Below are positions 1 through 9,960 of a DNA stretch of 64,000 nt, one piece after another. The notes beneath the pieces were generated by a model. That model saw only the letters and a list, made by a program, of their open reading frames with translations. It did not search any database and had not been told where the DNA came from. The position numbers were made by a program, and so were the translations under genes. Where the stretch lies: assembly GCA_003116975.1 (NCBI GenBank), contig BGKB01000042.1, forward strand, positions 124,001 to 188,000. Reading direction: 5' to 3'. Position 1 is the first letter of the stretch; each line of letters begins with the position of its first letter. This stretch comes from Aurantiochytrium sp. KH105 (lineage: Eukaryota; Sar; Bigyra; Thraustochytrida; Thraustochytriidae).

Positions 1-645
1 CAGCAGAACCAGCCGGGACCCCAGCTCAACTCGGACGTCGTCGCGGCCTCCTCCGCCATGGCTCTCGCCGCCGCGGAGACCGTCTGCGCCGACCGCGCAG
101 AGCAGGTCGTCTCCCCCGTCGGCGTCGAGCAGCTGGCCTTTGAGGAATCTTGCCGAGTTCCCCTTCAATTCGACAGAAGTGGGCGCAAAGCGCCCGGTCC
201 CATGCACCTTAACAGGGGCAGTGACCACAATTACGGCGACGACGGCGATGACGAAATGTACTCCTCATCGCACGCCTTCGACCACCGTTGCCATCATGAC
301 CCATCGCTCCCGGGCGGCTATCCTCCTCAACATTTAGAGGCCATGGACGCCGACGAGGACGAGGCCCCGCCCGGAGCTGTGGTGTTCATGGATCACGACC
401 TGATGCGGAGCAAATCAGACTCGGACGCTTTGCATGCGCTCGCGCGAAACTTTGATTTCTCCCATCCTGGCGATCTCGCCAGGTCCCAGCAAGCTTCCCC
501 TGTCCCTGCCGGTCTTTGCGGATCCGCAGGCGTACATCCCCTCTCGCACAGCGTCAGCCTCGACACGCAGGCTCACGGTGCTGCAGTCTCGCTGGATCTG
601 GACTTGCCCAACCGTCTGCAACGCAGCCGCTCGGCTACGAGGTGA
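1..645 (+). CDS. 3' end of an unknown gene (partial)
   Basis: The reading frame is open from the first base of the window to a TGA at 643-645, so this is the last 214 residues of a gene that begins upstream. A Met codon at 58 is in frame but need not be the start. The visible part is low in hydrophobic residues and rich in Ser, Asp, His and Gln, with an acidic stretch (DADEDE), and it ends in an Arg/Ser-rich tail (RSRSATR). No catalytic or structural motif is recognised. It looks like a disordered C-terminal tail. Function unknown; being coding is supported only by frame length and the T-rich non-coding sequence that follows. Confidence 0.5.
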   Translation, partial: QQNQPGPQLNSDVVAASSAMALAAAETVCADRAEQVVSPVGVEQLAFEESCRVPLQFDRSGRKAPGPMHLNRGSDHNYGDDGDDEMYSSSHAFDHRCHHDPSLPGGYPPQHLEAMDADEDEAPPGAVVFMDHDLMRSKSDSDALHALARNFDFSHPGDLARSQQASPVPAGLCGSAGVHPLSHSVSLDTQAHGAAVSLDLDLPNRLQRSRSATR

Positions 646-1224
646 TTGATACCTTTTGTTTTCTTTTCTTTTTTCTCGTTTGAAAACTTCACAAATGAGC
701 GACCTAGCGAGCAAGCCAATGGTTCATCCCTTGGCTTGTTGTGGACTTGGGCTGGCAGCGTTTATATTTCGACGCTTATCATGTTTACACATCTTTTTTG
801 CACATTTCTTTGCTTCCCTTGTTGTTGTTGTTTGTTGGGTCTTGTCTTCCCGTTGTCTACAGTTCTTCTACTTGCTTCAAGATATCGGCACAACTTCTAT
901 TCTTTTGCCAGCCATCAAGTCGCCCTCTCTGTCGTTCTTTATGCAGTACACAAGCGTCCGTGCTACGACAAGCTCGACTCGACTGAGCGTGGTTGCAATC
1001 GTGAGATCTTCTTTCTTTATTTTCCTTGACGAATGAATGAATGAATGAATCAATGTGTTTGGATGGATAATACAAGCAACTCCGTTCCGTTTGCTTGGTT
1101 TTGTTGTTGACGATGCTGCAAAAAAACCTGCTTCTAAGCTCACATACAAGTATCACGTTCTGTTTCCAAACTTGAATGGGTAATGGCGGAGAAGATGCTC
1201 GATAGGTAGAAAACAGTGTTATAT
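646..1224. other. intergenic, T-rich 3' region between convergent genes
   Basis: Lies between the stop of the first gene and the stop of the minus-strand GST gene. It is T-rich on the plus strand, and a (GAAT)n run at 1031-1050 is the only repeat seen. No gene is supported. Confidence 0.5.
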
Positions 1225-2245
1225 TTACAAGCCTTTAAGAGGGCTTGCAGACTCTTGCTGGCGCCAATGAGGTGGCCACGAATTCTGGACCGACTCGCGC
1301 TGGCACATTCGGGAATAGTAGTCGTTTAGTCGCGGAAACCTGAGACGCAAAAAACAAAAACACAAATAAAAACAAGAAAAAACAGCAAGCAACGATAGAA
1401 TCGAGTCAGTCTCTCTGCGCGTACCGATGCCTTGCTCCATTTCCAAATGTAGCAGTGATCGAACTCGTCCCTTGCTACCACGACAAAACTTACTTCGAAA
1501 GATCAAAACCGAGACGAACAGTGTACGCGATTGTTGGAAAAAAGCTGATGTCTGCAAGTGTCACCTCCTCGCCGGCCAGATAGTCGCTCGCATCGAGGTA
1601 GCCCTCCCACAAGGCAATTTCCTTGTAGAGAGCATCGCGCTTGACGCGCAAGTAGTCGGCGTTGATTTGGGTGGGGTCTGTTCTCCTCAAGTAATAGACG
1701 ACCTCGCCCACGACAGCGCTGACGTTGTTGGCCTCGTTCATGCGGATGAGAGCTCGCGCACGCAGTCTCTTACTCTTGGGCATTAAATTGCGTGGAGAGG
1801 TGATCTCGCTGTCAATGTATTGAATGATTCCCAGAGATTCGTAGAGAACCGTGCCGCCATCGACAAAGATCGGCACCATGCCGCGCGGATTGAGCGAGAG
1901 TACCTGTGGTGTCTTGTGCTGCTGCTTTTCGAAAGACAGCATCACGCTACGGTAATTCACTTGTTTCTCCTCCAAACAAAGACGCGCTCGCCATGCTGGC
2001 GGGCTGCCAGAGCCCCAGTACAGCACCAGGGGGCACGACGGGTCGCTCACCGCGAACCCAGCGACGACGGTCGTTCCCTCCCCGTCCGAGACTTCAGAGT
2101 CACTGTCTTCGTGTTCGTGCTGCATCTGCGAAGCCAGCTGCTGCTGCTGTTGCTGTTGTTGCACGCCCATGTCTGCCTGCTGGCCGCCCACGACGCTGTT
2201 TGTGTGCCCGTGCGAGCCGTGGCTGTGGTCGTGAAAGTCGCCCAT
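1225..2245 (-). CDS. glutathione S-transferase-like protein, two exons
   Basis: Predicted 288-residue soluble protein that would conjugate or use glutathione. Exon 1 is 2245-1494 and exon 2 is 1339-1225; the intron (1493-1340) has donor GTAAGT and acceptor CTCAG, splits a Lys codon and restores the frame. A His/Gln-rich, acidic N-terminal region of about 75 residues (HDHSHGSHGH, seven to eight Gln) precedes the thioredoxin-like half, which shows WGSGSPPAWRAR (candidate active-site Ser), NPRGMVPIF (cis-Pro motif) and LYESLGIIQYID (ES glutathione-binding pair). The helical half has DYLAGEEVTLADISFFP. The start is the ATG at 2245; an in-frame ATG 197 codons upstream would add Arg/Pro-rich sequence typical of a leader. 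The GST family is clear, the class is not. Confidence 0.85.
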
Positions 2246-2706
2246 CTTCTTCTTTTCCTTCTCCCTCTCCTCCTGCGCCTTCGTCCTCGCGCCGCAGCAG
2301 GGAGCGGCGCAAGGTCTGCTGCCCGCGCGCTTCTTCCCCGCTCGCGGGTGTCGCCGTGGCTCTGTCCCAGCTGCGCCGCGACGCCCCTTCCGCGCGAACG
2401 CCACGCCTCTGTTGGTTGGATTTGCCGCGTCAAATTGACCGAGGCGAAGCAGGCAGGCAGGCAGGCAAGCAAGCAAGGGTGACGTTTGCCGGGTCCGTGC
2501 GTCGGAGCCGGGATGGACGATACTAACGGGGAGAGTGGGCACGATTGCGAGGAAGAGCCACCGCAGGCAAGCACTCCAAGCTGCACTGGCCGCCACGTCG
2601 CGACTTGAGCGCGACGGATAACAAGCCACAGGTCCGGGGGGGAGGGGGGCTCTTGACGTCTGGCGAAGATGGTCCGTCAGCGATGGAAGATTTGGGCTTC
2701 GACGCT

Positions 2707-2773
2707 GACCATGCCAGAGAAGCAAGACGGTTCGCGTACTCGGTGTCAAGGAGAGAAATAAAGCGCACTCGCC
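2707..2773. repeat. short dispersed repeat, copy 1
   Basis: Shares about 70 bases of interrupted similarity with 17309-17388, including an identical core GCAAGACGGTTCGCGT and a following GGTGTCAAGGA.AGAAA block. Both copies are in intergenic DNA. Confidence 0.5.
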
Positions 2774-4346
2774 ATCAATGAATGCTCTCGAGAACGAACC
2801 AGGCAGAAAGTTTGCTGCCTTTGCCATCATGGCCAATGACTGCTGGCATGAAAAGGATCGATCTCTCGCGATGCTTTGGGAAACTTGTCAAGGCAACGGG
2901 CCTGCCAATGTGTGGCAGAGGGAGGGAGAGCGAAAAAACCTCTCTACGCTGGTCGACAATACCCAAGCATCAGCCTTGCCTTTGTGATAAGATGAATAAA
3001 CGAAACATTTCGCTAGCCTGCCGTGGTCGGTCGCAACGCCTGTGATGTGCCCACAATTCGTGGAAATCAACACCGTCAAGAGACGGAGTATAGTATGATC
3101 ATTCATTCTCAACGCTGGCAGCATAGGTTGATGTGAGGAAAAGTCCTCTACACCAAAGAGCATTTCGATCGTCACACACGTTGAGCGAGTATTCTATGTA
3201 TAGTGTGCACTCCGTCATTGCCAGCCACACCAAAGCAGCCAGGGCTGTTGGCATGCCGAATCAAGGCAAACATGTCGACGTTCGCCAGCCTCCATTTCTT
3301 CTCTTGTGAGCACGCAGACTGCCGCATGACGGCGACGACGACGATGACGACGCGGAGACAACTAGCCACCACTACCGCTCTTCTTTCCGCCATGGCCTGG
3401 CGCCGTTTGCTGCGGACAAGCAGGTCTAACACTGCAGCTGGCGAGGCTGCCTACGCGCCGTCCCTTCCAGCGAATCTCCTCAAGTTGCGCTGGGCATTTT
3501 GGGGCGCCAGCAGCCACCATGGCCAGCGCAGCACAGCCCGCGAGGACGGTGCGACGCGAGTCGCTGTCACTGTCGCTGTCGAGTCACGGTGGTAGGAGAT
3601 GAGAGGGAAAGGAATGGCAGCAGTGCGGGCCAGCCAGCGCAGAGCAATGCAGGTCCCGCGCGGTCATCGTCATCGTCGTCGTCGGCGGCGGCGGCGGCGC
3701 ACCAGCCCTCACCCCTGTTGGGCCAGAGCAGCAGCTTGCAGGCGCCTCGCCTCGGCTTTTGGCTTACGACTTGACTTGTCTTGCCTTGACTGTGATGGTG
3801 CGGAGGAGGCCGCGCACCAGCACCAGCGTGGGCTTATTGTGTGCGTTGTGCGCGTGTGTGCGCGCGTCCCTTGTGCACGTGCACGTGCGCAGAGAGCCGC
3901 CGCAAGTGCAGCAAGCAGCAGGCAGCTGCAGCAGCCTCCCGCCCTCTCCGCGTGGCCCGCCCTGCCGCCTGCAGCTCCTCGCGCCGCCCTCCTCCCCCTC
4001 CTCCCGTGCCGCGCGCCCGGTGCACGTCGCGCGGCTGCACAGCGCAGCGCAGCGCAGGCCGGGCCCGGGCCGGGCTCGGGCCTCCGACCGCGCTCGGTGC
4101 GGCGCGGCACGGACCGCGGGCCGCGACGCTAGATACTAGTGATAAGCGCGTACTTTCGCAGTACTGCCCTCCGCGTTAGGGCGACTTGCGCGCGGCCGAG
4201 GCGCACTTGCAGCGCGCGCCCTGCAAGTGCTTTATCCGCTTGTGCAGCGCCGGCGGCGCGCCTAGCGTTTCCCGTACCTCCGGCGCTAGCCCCGCGCTGC
4301 ACGTGCCGCCCCCTTTTCCCTCTTTCCCGCGCCGTGCCCTCGCGCG

Positions 4347-4420
4347 CTCGCCTCGCCTCGCCTCGCCTCGCCTCGCCTCGCCTCGCCTCGCCTCGCCTCG
4401 CCTGGCCTCGCCTCGCCCCG
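4347..4420. repeat. CGCCT pentanucleotide array
   Basis: Roughly fourteen tandem CGCCT units, with one variant unit near 4401, in the upstream region of the PKG-like kinase. A shorter array of the same unit occurs near 31338-31368. Confidence 0.9.
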
Positions 4421-4916
4421 CCGCGCCCCGCCCCGCCTCGCCTCGCGCCCCGCCCGCCGCGAGACGCCTCGCGTCGCCTCGCCGCCGGCCTGCCGCGCGG
4501 CGCGGCGAGGGAGGTCCAGGCAGGCGGGAGCGAGGGAGCGGCGGAATGGACGCGCGGCGCGGCGGCTGAAAAGAAGAGCAAGCAAGGCGCGCAAGCACTG
4601 CAGGGCGCGAAAGAGAGGGAGGCAGAAAGGCAACCGAGCTGCGCGCACACGCACGCAGGCAGGCACGCAGGCACGCAGGCAGGCACGCAGGCAGGGCCGC
4701 GCGAGGCGAGCGGGCGCGGCGCGAGGCGAGGCGCGAGAGCGAGGAGGCCCGCTCGCGCGGAAGCGTTCGCGCGGAGCTCGGTCCGCAGAAGGAGATTCGG
4801 ATTGAGCAGATTTTGAGCGGAGTGCACGAGAGGAGGCCGCGCGTGCCGCCGCGGAGACAGACAGACAGACAGACAAGACAGGCGCGCGGGCGCGGGGCTG
4901 CGAGCGAGCGCACGTG

Positions 4917-4968
4917 CTTGCTTGCTTGCTTGCTTGCTTGCGAGCGAGCGAGCGAGCGAGCGAGCGAG
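4917..4968. repeat. CTTG array followed by CGAG array in a 5' leader
   Basis: Six CTTG units (4917-4940) run directly into seven CGAG units (4941-4968), ending 43 bases before the kinase ATG. The same CGAG-type array sits just before two other start codons (36471-36495 and 59895-59921). Confidence 0.9.
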
Positions 4969-5011
4969 GCCGGGAAGGGCCGGCGGGAGGCCCGTCTGCA
5001 GCGCGGCGAAG

Positions 5012-7417
5012 ATGGGGTGCACCCAGTCGGCGCCGGAGGAGACGTCGTCGATCCAGGGGCGCAAGAAGAACACGACCAAGAGCCTGGCGTCCGCGCCCCT
5101 CATCGACGAGTCGTACGAAGGCGAGAGCGGAGACCAGGCGCCGGACACCCTGCGCGCAGACAGCAAGATCCACCTCGCTCTCAGCGCGAAGCGAAGGGGT
5201 GACATCTTTGACGAAAGCTTCCAGCCCGACTCCAAGGAGCTCAAGTCGTACAAAAACCCGCTCGTGGACAAGGACGAGGAGGTCGAAGAGCTCCTGAAAA
5301 ATGCACTGCAAAATAACATTCTCTTTCGCGACCTCTCCGACGGCCAGCTCACCTTTGTTCTCAATGCCCTCACCACCGAGACGGTAGAGGAAGGCACCGA
5401 GATCATCAAGGAGGGCGACACCGGTCATGTCTTCTTCATCGTCGAGGAGGGGTCCTTCGGCTTCGAAATCAACGGTGCCAACGTCGGATCGTGCGGCGCC
5501 GGCGACTCCTTTGGCGAACTCGCGCTCCTCTACAACTGCCCGCGCGCAGCCACCGTGCGCTGCCTCGAAGAAGCGCAGGTCTGGTGCCTCGAGCGCGCCA
5601 CCTACAGGCACATCATCGCCGGCAACGTCGCCAAAAAGCAGCAGGAAATCCGCAAGGCCTTGCGCCGCGTGTCCCTGCTCCAGCAGCTCTCCGAGGAGCA
5701 GGTGAACCGCGTCTCTGACGCGGTCGAGACCGTGCACTTCAAGGCCAGCGAGACCATCCTCCGCAAGGGTGACGAGGGCAGCGTTTTTTACATGATTCGG
5801 CGCGGCGAGGTCAAGTGCACGCGCGCCGGCTCGCGCGAGAGCTCGTACGACATCATCCTCGGCGAGGGCGAGTACTTTGGCGAACGCGCCCTGCTCATGG
5901 ACGAGCCGCGCGCAGCCAACGTGATCGCCCTCACGGACGTCGACTGCCTCGTGCTTGACCGCGAGGCCTTTCTCAGCATCCTCGGCCCGCTCCGCGAGGC
6001 CCTCGATTCTAACTTGGGCATGCGCGTCATTGGCACCATCCCCATGTTCTCGCAACTCTCCGAGCACGAGTTGCGCAAAATGATGCGCGCCTTGCGCGAG
6101 GAGCGCTTCAAGCGCGGCGACGTCGTCATCCGCCAGGACGACCCCGGCTCAAAGTTCTACCTCATCCGCGAGGGCACCGCCAAGGTCACCAAAACCGTCG
6201 AGGGCGTTCGCCGAGGGGCGCCGACCGATGTGGCCGAACTTTCTGCGGGCGAGTACTTTGGTGAGGGCGCCTTGCTCAAGGACGAGCCTCGCGCCGCCAA
6301 CGTTGTCGCCACCTCGGAAGAGCTCGTCTGCCTCACCATGGATCGCGACGCCTTTGAAAAGCTTCTCGGCCCGCTGCAAAAGATCATGAAGCGCGAGCTC
6401 GACCAGCGCGACGATGAGATCAACGAGGTCGTCAAGAAACAGGTCGCTCTTGTCGAAGAATCGCTCAAGCTTAGCGACCTGAAAATCCTTCAGACGCTCG
6501 GCACGGGCACCTTTGGCCGGGTCAAGCTTGTTTCCTGCGAAAAGCTTGGCCGCACGTATGCCCTGAAGATGCTGCAAAAGGCTCAAATTGTCGCCTACCG
6601 CCAGCAAAAGAATGTCATGAACGAAAAGAACATTCTCATGGAATGCGACCACCCTTTTATCCTCAAGCTGTACAAGACGTTCCGCGACAGACACTCGCTC
6701 TACTTTTTGCTCGAGGTTGTGCTCGGTGGCGAGCTCTTCACCCTCTTGCATATTCGTGGCGGTGCTCTTGGCAACGCCGACGCTCGTTTCTATGCTGCTT
6801 GCGTCCTCGATGCCATTGAATACCTGCACAGCCTCTCCATTGTCTATCGCGATCTCAAACCGGAGAACCTTATGATCAGCGCCGAGGGCTACATCAAGGT
6901 CGTTGACTTTGGCTTTGCGAAAAAGGTTGCCGACAAAACGTACACGCTCTGCGGCACGCCCGAGTATCTCGCCCCCGAGCTTGTGCTCGGTAAGGGCCAC
7001 AACAAGGCCGTCGATAATTGGGCCATCGGTATTCTCATTTTCGAAATGCTCACTGGCGCTTCACCTTTTGCCGACCCGCGCGGCGGAGACCACATGGTCA
7101 TTTGCAAGAACATCGTGCGGGGCAAGATCGACTTTCCGCGACGCTTTCCCGAAAAGGCGCGTGACCTCGTGCAGCAGCTTCTTGTCCGCGACGCGCACCA
7201 GCGCCTCGGCTCGCTTGTTGGCGGCACCGCTGAGATCAAGGAGCACCCCTGGTTCAAGTCGGTCGATTGGAACGAGCTTCGCAGGATGCGCCTCAAGGCG
7301 CCCTGGATCCCTCCCATCAGGGATGGTCTCGATACGTCCAACTTCGATCCCTATCCCGAAGACGACTACGTCGAGCCGTACAAGCCCACCGGGACCCAAT
7401 GGGATGCTGACTTTTAG
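5012..7417 (+). CDS. cyclic-nucleotide-dependent protein kinase, PKG architecture
   Basis: 801-residue Ser/Thr kinase with regulatory and catalytic parts in one chain. The ATG at 5012 gives MGCTQS, a textbook N-myristoylation plus palmitoylation signal, so membrane attachment is expected; an earlier open stretch is low-complexity leader. Three cyclic-nucleotide-binding domains follow (about residues 95-210, 215-335, 340-460), each with a phosphate-binding cassette: FGELALLYNCPRAATV, FGERALLMDEPRAANV, FGEGALLKDEPRAANV. The AGC kinase domain runs from GTGTFG (about 496) through YALK, YRDLKPEN (Asp about 613), DFG (about 632) and TLCGTPEYLAPE to HPWF (about 742), then an AGC tail with FDPYPEDD. 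All three cassettes have Arg-Ala-Ala, the PKA-type residue, where PKGs usually have Arg-Thr. No introns. The kinase call is firm; which nucleotide it senses is open. Confidence 0.93.
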   Translation: MGCTQSAPEETSSIQGRKKNTTKSLASAPLIDESYEGESGDQAPDTLRADSKIHLALSAKRRGDIFDESFQPDSKELKSYKNPLVDKDEEVEELLKNALQNNILFRDLSDGQLTFVLNALTTETVEEGTEIIKEGDTGHVFFIVEEGSFGFEINGANVGSCGAGDSFGELALLYNCPRAATVRCLEEAQVWCLERATYRHIIAGNVAKKQQEIRKALRRVSLLQQLSEEQVNRVSDAVETVHFKASETILRKGDEGSVFYMIRRGEVKCTRAGSRESSYDIILGEGEYFGERALLMDEPRAANVIALTDVDCLVLDREAFLSILGPLREALDSNLGMRVIGTIPMFSQLSEHELRKMMRALREERFKRGDVVIRQDDPGSKFYLIREGTAKVTKTVEGVRRGAPTDVAELSAGEYFGEGALLKDEPRAANVVATSEELVCLTMDRDAFEKLLGPLQKIMKRELDQRDDEINEVVKKQVALVEESLKLSDLKILQTLGTGTFGRVKLVSCEKLGRTYALKMLQKAQIVAYRQQKNVMNEKNILMECDHPFILKLYKTFRDRHSLYFLLEVVLGGELFTLLHIRGGALGNADARFYAACVLDAIEYLHSLSIVYRDLKPENLMISAEGYIKVVDFGFAKKVADKTYTLCGTPEYLAPELVLGKGHNKAVDNWAIGILIFEMLTGASPFADPRGGDHMVICKNIVRGKIDFPRRFPEKARDLVQQLLVRDAHQRLGSLVGGTAEIKEHPWFKSVDWNELRRMRLKAPWIPPIRDGLDTSNFDPYPEDDYVEPYKPTGTQWDADF

Positions 7418-8313
7418 CTGTTTTCGCGCGCGCTCATCGCTTCACGCTTTGCTCGTCTGCCTTGGTACGCGACGCATTGCCGGGCGCATTCTTTGCGATT
7501 CTCTCTTTCGTTTCTTTTTCCTCTTCCTTTCTCGATCACTCCTTCATCATGTAGGCTAGGCCTGTTGTCCGAACAAACATCCAAAAAAAAAAATGTGTGT
7601 TTCTTGTTGTTGTCTTCATCATCACTTTTATGAAAGTCTTTTGTATTTTTGCTCTTGCAAGGATGCGCCTTTATTCGGATCCTCGCTGTGAATGCTCATC
7701 CACATTCGCACAGTCCAGAATGAAATTCTCATGATGTCATGCTCTCTTTGCTCGGCAGCCTTGGTTGACTTTGATGGCTGCTGTGCTCTCGAATGTGCCG
7801 CTTGCCCGTGTCGTTTCTGCGCATGGTGCTTGCAGGATACAGATGATGACTCAGGTGCTTGTCATTAGCACGTTGCGAGGCGCGCGTCAAAGCCTGCTGT
7901 CGAAGATCGCTTTTATTGGTTGTTGTTTTTGGCAAAAGCACGTTGTGCAGTAAGCTTGGGCTCGGCTTTGAGCGCAGCGACTTCGTGAGAACACGGCAAA
8001 TTGTATTCGGAATGCAGAGGTGCGAGCCAACATTCAAACGAAGCTGCGTCCACTCCCCACGTCCGATATGAGGGGTTGGACGAAAATGACCAGGATGACG
8101 ACAAGAGAAAACAAATGTGTGGATTTGCATTCTTGAAGATGACAGTTAAAAATACAAAAAAAAAATGTGCCTTCTCCTTTTGCACGCGCATATCCAGAAG
8201 TCGCTTCTCTCGGTTAGAAAGCAATAACACTTCTCTTCACTTTTTGGAAAACGAATTTTTCTATCTTTTACAGCTTGCTCTACTCATCAGAACAGTACAA
8301 AGAAGGCCAAGAT
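7418..8313. other. convergent intergenic region
   Basis: Between the kinase stop and the stop of the carotenoid oxygenase gene. It has A- and T-runs (7582-7593, 8156-8165) consistent with 3' ends on both strands. No gene supported. Confidence 0.5.
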
Positions 8314-9960
8314 CTAGTTCGCGAAAATGCGCCCATCACGAGTCATGTCCTTGTACACGCCATGAACCTGAACAGGCAAGTCAATTGGAGCGTCATGGAT
8401 TGCGACGACCTCCATGGTCGCAGCATCCAAGGTCACAAGCTTGGTTACAGGCTTGGATTCGTGATACAACAAAAACATCACGACGCCGTCATCTTCGGCA
8501 GCTTCCTCGTCAGTCTCTGCAGAGACCGCGCTCGGAATCATGCGCGGCTCACCGACGACAAAGCCATCCGGCGCGTTCCATGCCGATACAAAGTCTGCGC
8601 TTGTCTCGTTCTCGCGCGAGCGAACACGTTGCAAATCAAACTTGGCGATTTGATTAATCCAGAGAGTGTGCTCGCGACCAGCTCCACTCCACACGTACCG
8701 GTGCCGTTGCATGCGGAACAACGGATTGATTGTTGCGAGCTCAAATGGGTAGCGGAAAAGGTTGGAACACGTGCACGTGGGAGCCGTATCTTCAGACGGT
8801 GTAAACAGTGCATCTTGTAAAGGGAGCCCGCGAAGAATGCACCGCTTATAAAAGTACGACACCGAGTCGGCGGGGACTTCTGCAGTCTTGTTCGGTCGCG
8901 CATGCTTGGGCTTGTAGCCCTCTGTGAAAACGTCTTGAGTCCGGTCATTCAGTAAGCTCGAGTCGGAAGCGACCGAATCGAGCACAATTTCCTGGCTCAG
9001 CGCTCTCGTGTAGGCATTGATGATGTGAAAGCTGCTGAATGCCTCATTGCACTCCATGGAAAAGACTCCCCCCTGCCGATTTCGGCTAGCTGCGATGACG
9101 CGTACATTCGCCTTTGCGTCGAACTTGAGAAAATTCGAAAGGGTTGACGTGTCCAGCGATGGTCTTGGTCTTTCGCTCATGACACGATACAGCACAAAGT
9201 CCTCCGTAAGGCTAACACTGTGCGCGATCCAAAGTGCCGGTGCCCAAACCTTACCGAGTGTGCTCCGAGAGAGAGAACCGTCTGCGGCGTGGAATTCCTG
9301 CACGAGGTGATATTCGGCAATCGGTTCCAATGTTTGCAAATCGAGGCGCAGTCGCGTTGGCCCAACATAGTTGAAGATTTCGCCTGTATGCGGGTCGACG
9401 GCTGGATGCGCAGCTCCCATGGGACCGATCTCGTCACGATTGTGAGCTGATATCGTGGCGAGCGTGCTGGGGTCCACGCCGTGGCGGTACGAAGAGTCCG
9501 ACGTTGCAAAGAGCCGACCATTATACGGATAGAGATTGATTGGCGTGTTGTCAACCAAAATGTCAAAGGGCCGCTGCAGCACCGAAGACCAGCTCATTGG
9601 CGTGCCAAAGGTCAGCGAGTCGTACTGGCCCATGTCGCGCAGGCGCGTGTAAGTTTCCGACTCAATGATGCGGGTTGTGAGTGTCACGCCGCCATTGCGC
9701 AGTTCAAAGGCCGCAACGCCACCCAGTCCATCGAAGAAATGACCCGTCACGAGATCAACGCCAAACTCGCTAAAGTTATGTATGGAAGGCCCGTTCAGGT
9801 AAAACACGCCGTCCACCCAAGAAGGCAGCCGTCCCTCAGTCGCCTGCATCTCCTCAGAGGAGATCTCTCTCATGTTGAGCTCGACACCAACGCAAGGAGT
9901 CACATGAGCGAAGAGTCCTACTGCGCTCACGAGGATGGTGTAAGCTGAAAGCGCTCTCAT
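8314..9960 (-). CDS. carotenoid cleavage oxygenase (RPE65/CCD family) with signal peptide
   Basis: 548-residue non-haem iron oxygenase expected to cleave a carotenoid or apocarotenoid double bond. The family beta-propeller signature is spread along the chain: N-terminal NGP and HFFDGLGGVAAFEL, and four candidate iron-binding His residues in family contexts, H185 (AAHPAVD), H247 (WIAHSVSLTEDFVLY), H312 (SSFHIINAY) and H533 (PVQVHGVYKD). The first ~25 residues (Leu/Val/Ala core ending near TPCVGVE) look like a secretory signal peptide, unusual for a family usually found in plastids or cytosol. The start is the ATG at 9960; no intron. It may act in the secretory system or at a membrane. The substrate cannot be told from sequence. 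Confidence 0.88.
   Translation of the reverse strand: MRALSAYTILVSAVGLFAHVTPCVGVELNMREISSEEMQATEGRLPSWVDGVFYLNGPSIHNFSEFGVDLVTGHFFDGLGGVAAFELRNGGVTLTTRIIESETYTRLRDMGQYDSLTFGTPMSWSSVLQRPFDILVDNTPINLYPYNGRLFATSDSSYRHGVDPSTLATISAHNRDEIGPMGAAHPAVDPHTGEIFNYVGPTRLRLDLQTLEPIAEYHLVQEFHAADGSLSRSTLGKVWAPALWIAHSVSLTEDFVLYRVMSERPRPSLDTSTLSNFLKFDAKANVRVIAASRNRQGGVFSMECNEAFSSFHIINAYTRALSQEIVLDSVASDSSLLNDRTQDVFTEGYKPKHARPNKTAEVPADSVSYFYKRCILRGLPLQDALFTPSEDTAPTCTCSNLFRYPFELATINPLFRMQRHRYVWSGAGREHTLWINQIAKFDLQRVRSRENETSADFVSAWNAPDGFVVGEPRMIPSAVSAETDEEAAEDDGVVMFLLYHESKPVTKLVTLDAATMEVVAIHDAPIDLPVQVHGVYKDMTRDGRIFAN

Larger units (their letters stand above)
2246..5011. promoter_or_regulatory. long divergent intergenic region between GST (-) and the PKG-like kinase (+)
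   Basis: 2.8 kb without a supportable gene. It contains a broken G tract (G7-A-G6, 2636-2649), a short dispersed repeat (2707-2773), very GC-rich sequence from about 3600, a CGCCT pentanucleotide array (4347-4420), AGGC/CACG-type repeats around 4650-4695, and CTTG then CGAG arrays (4917-4968) just before the kinase start. Open frames here are by-products of high GC and change character across the repeats. Confidence 0.5.

Noticed and set aside
3499..5421. Several long frames on both strands upstream of the PKG-like kinase
   Set aside because: Translations are repeats of the CGCCT, AGGC and CGAG arrays and antisense of the kinase start; no domain seen.
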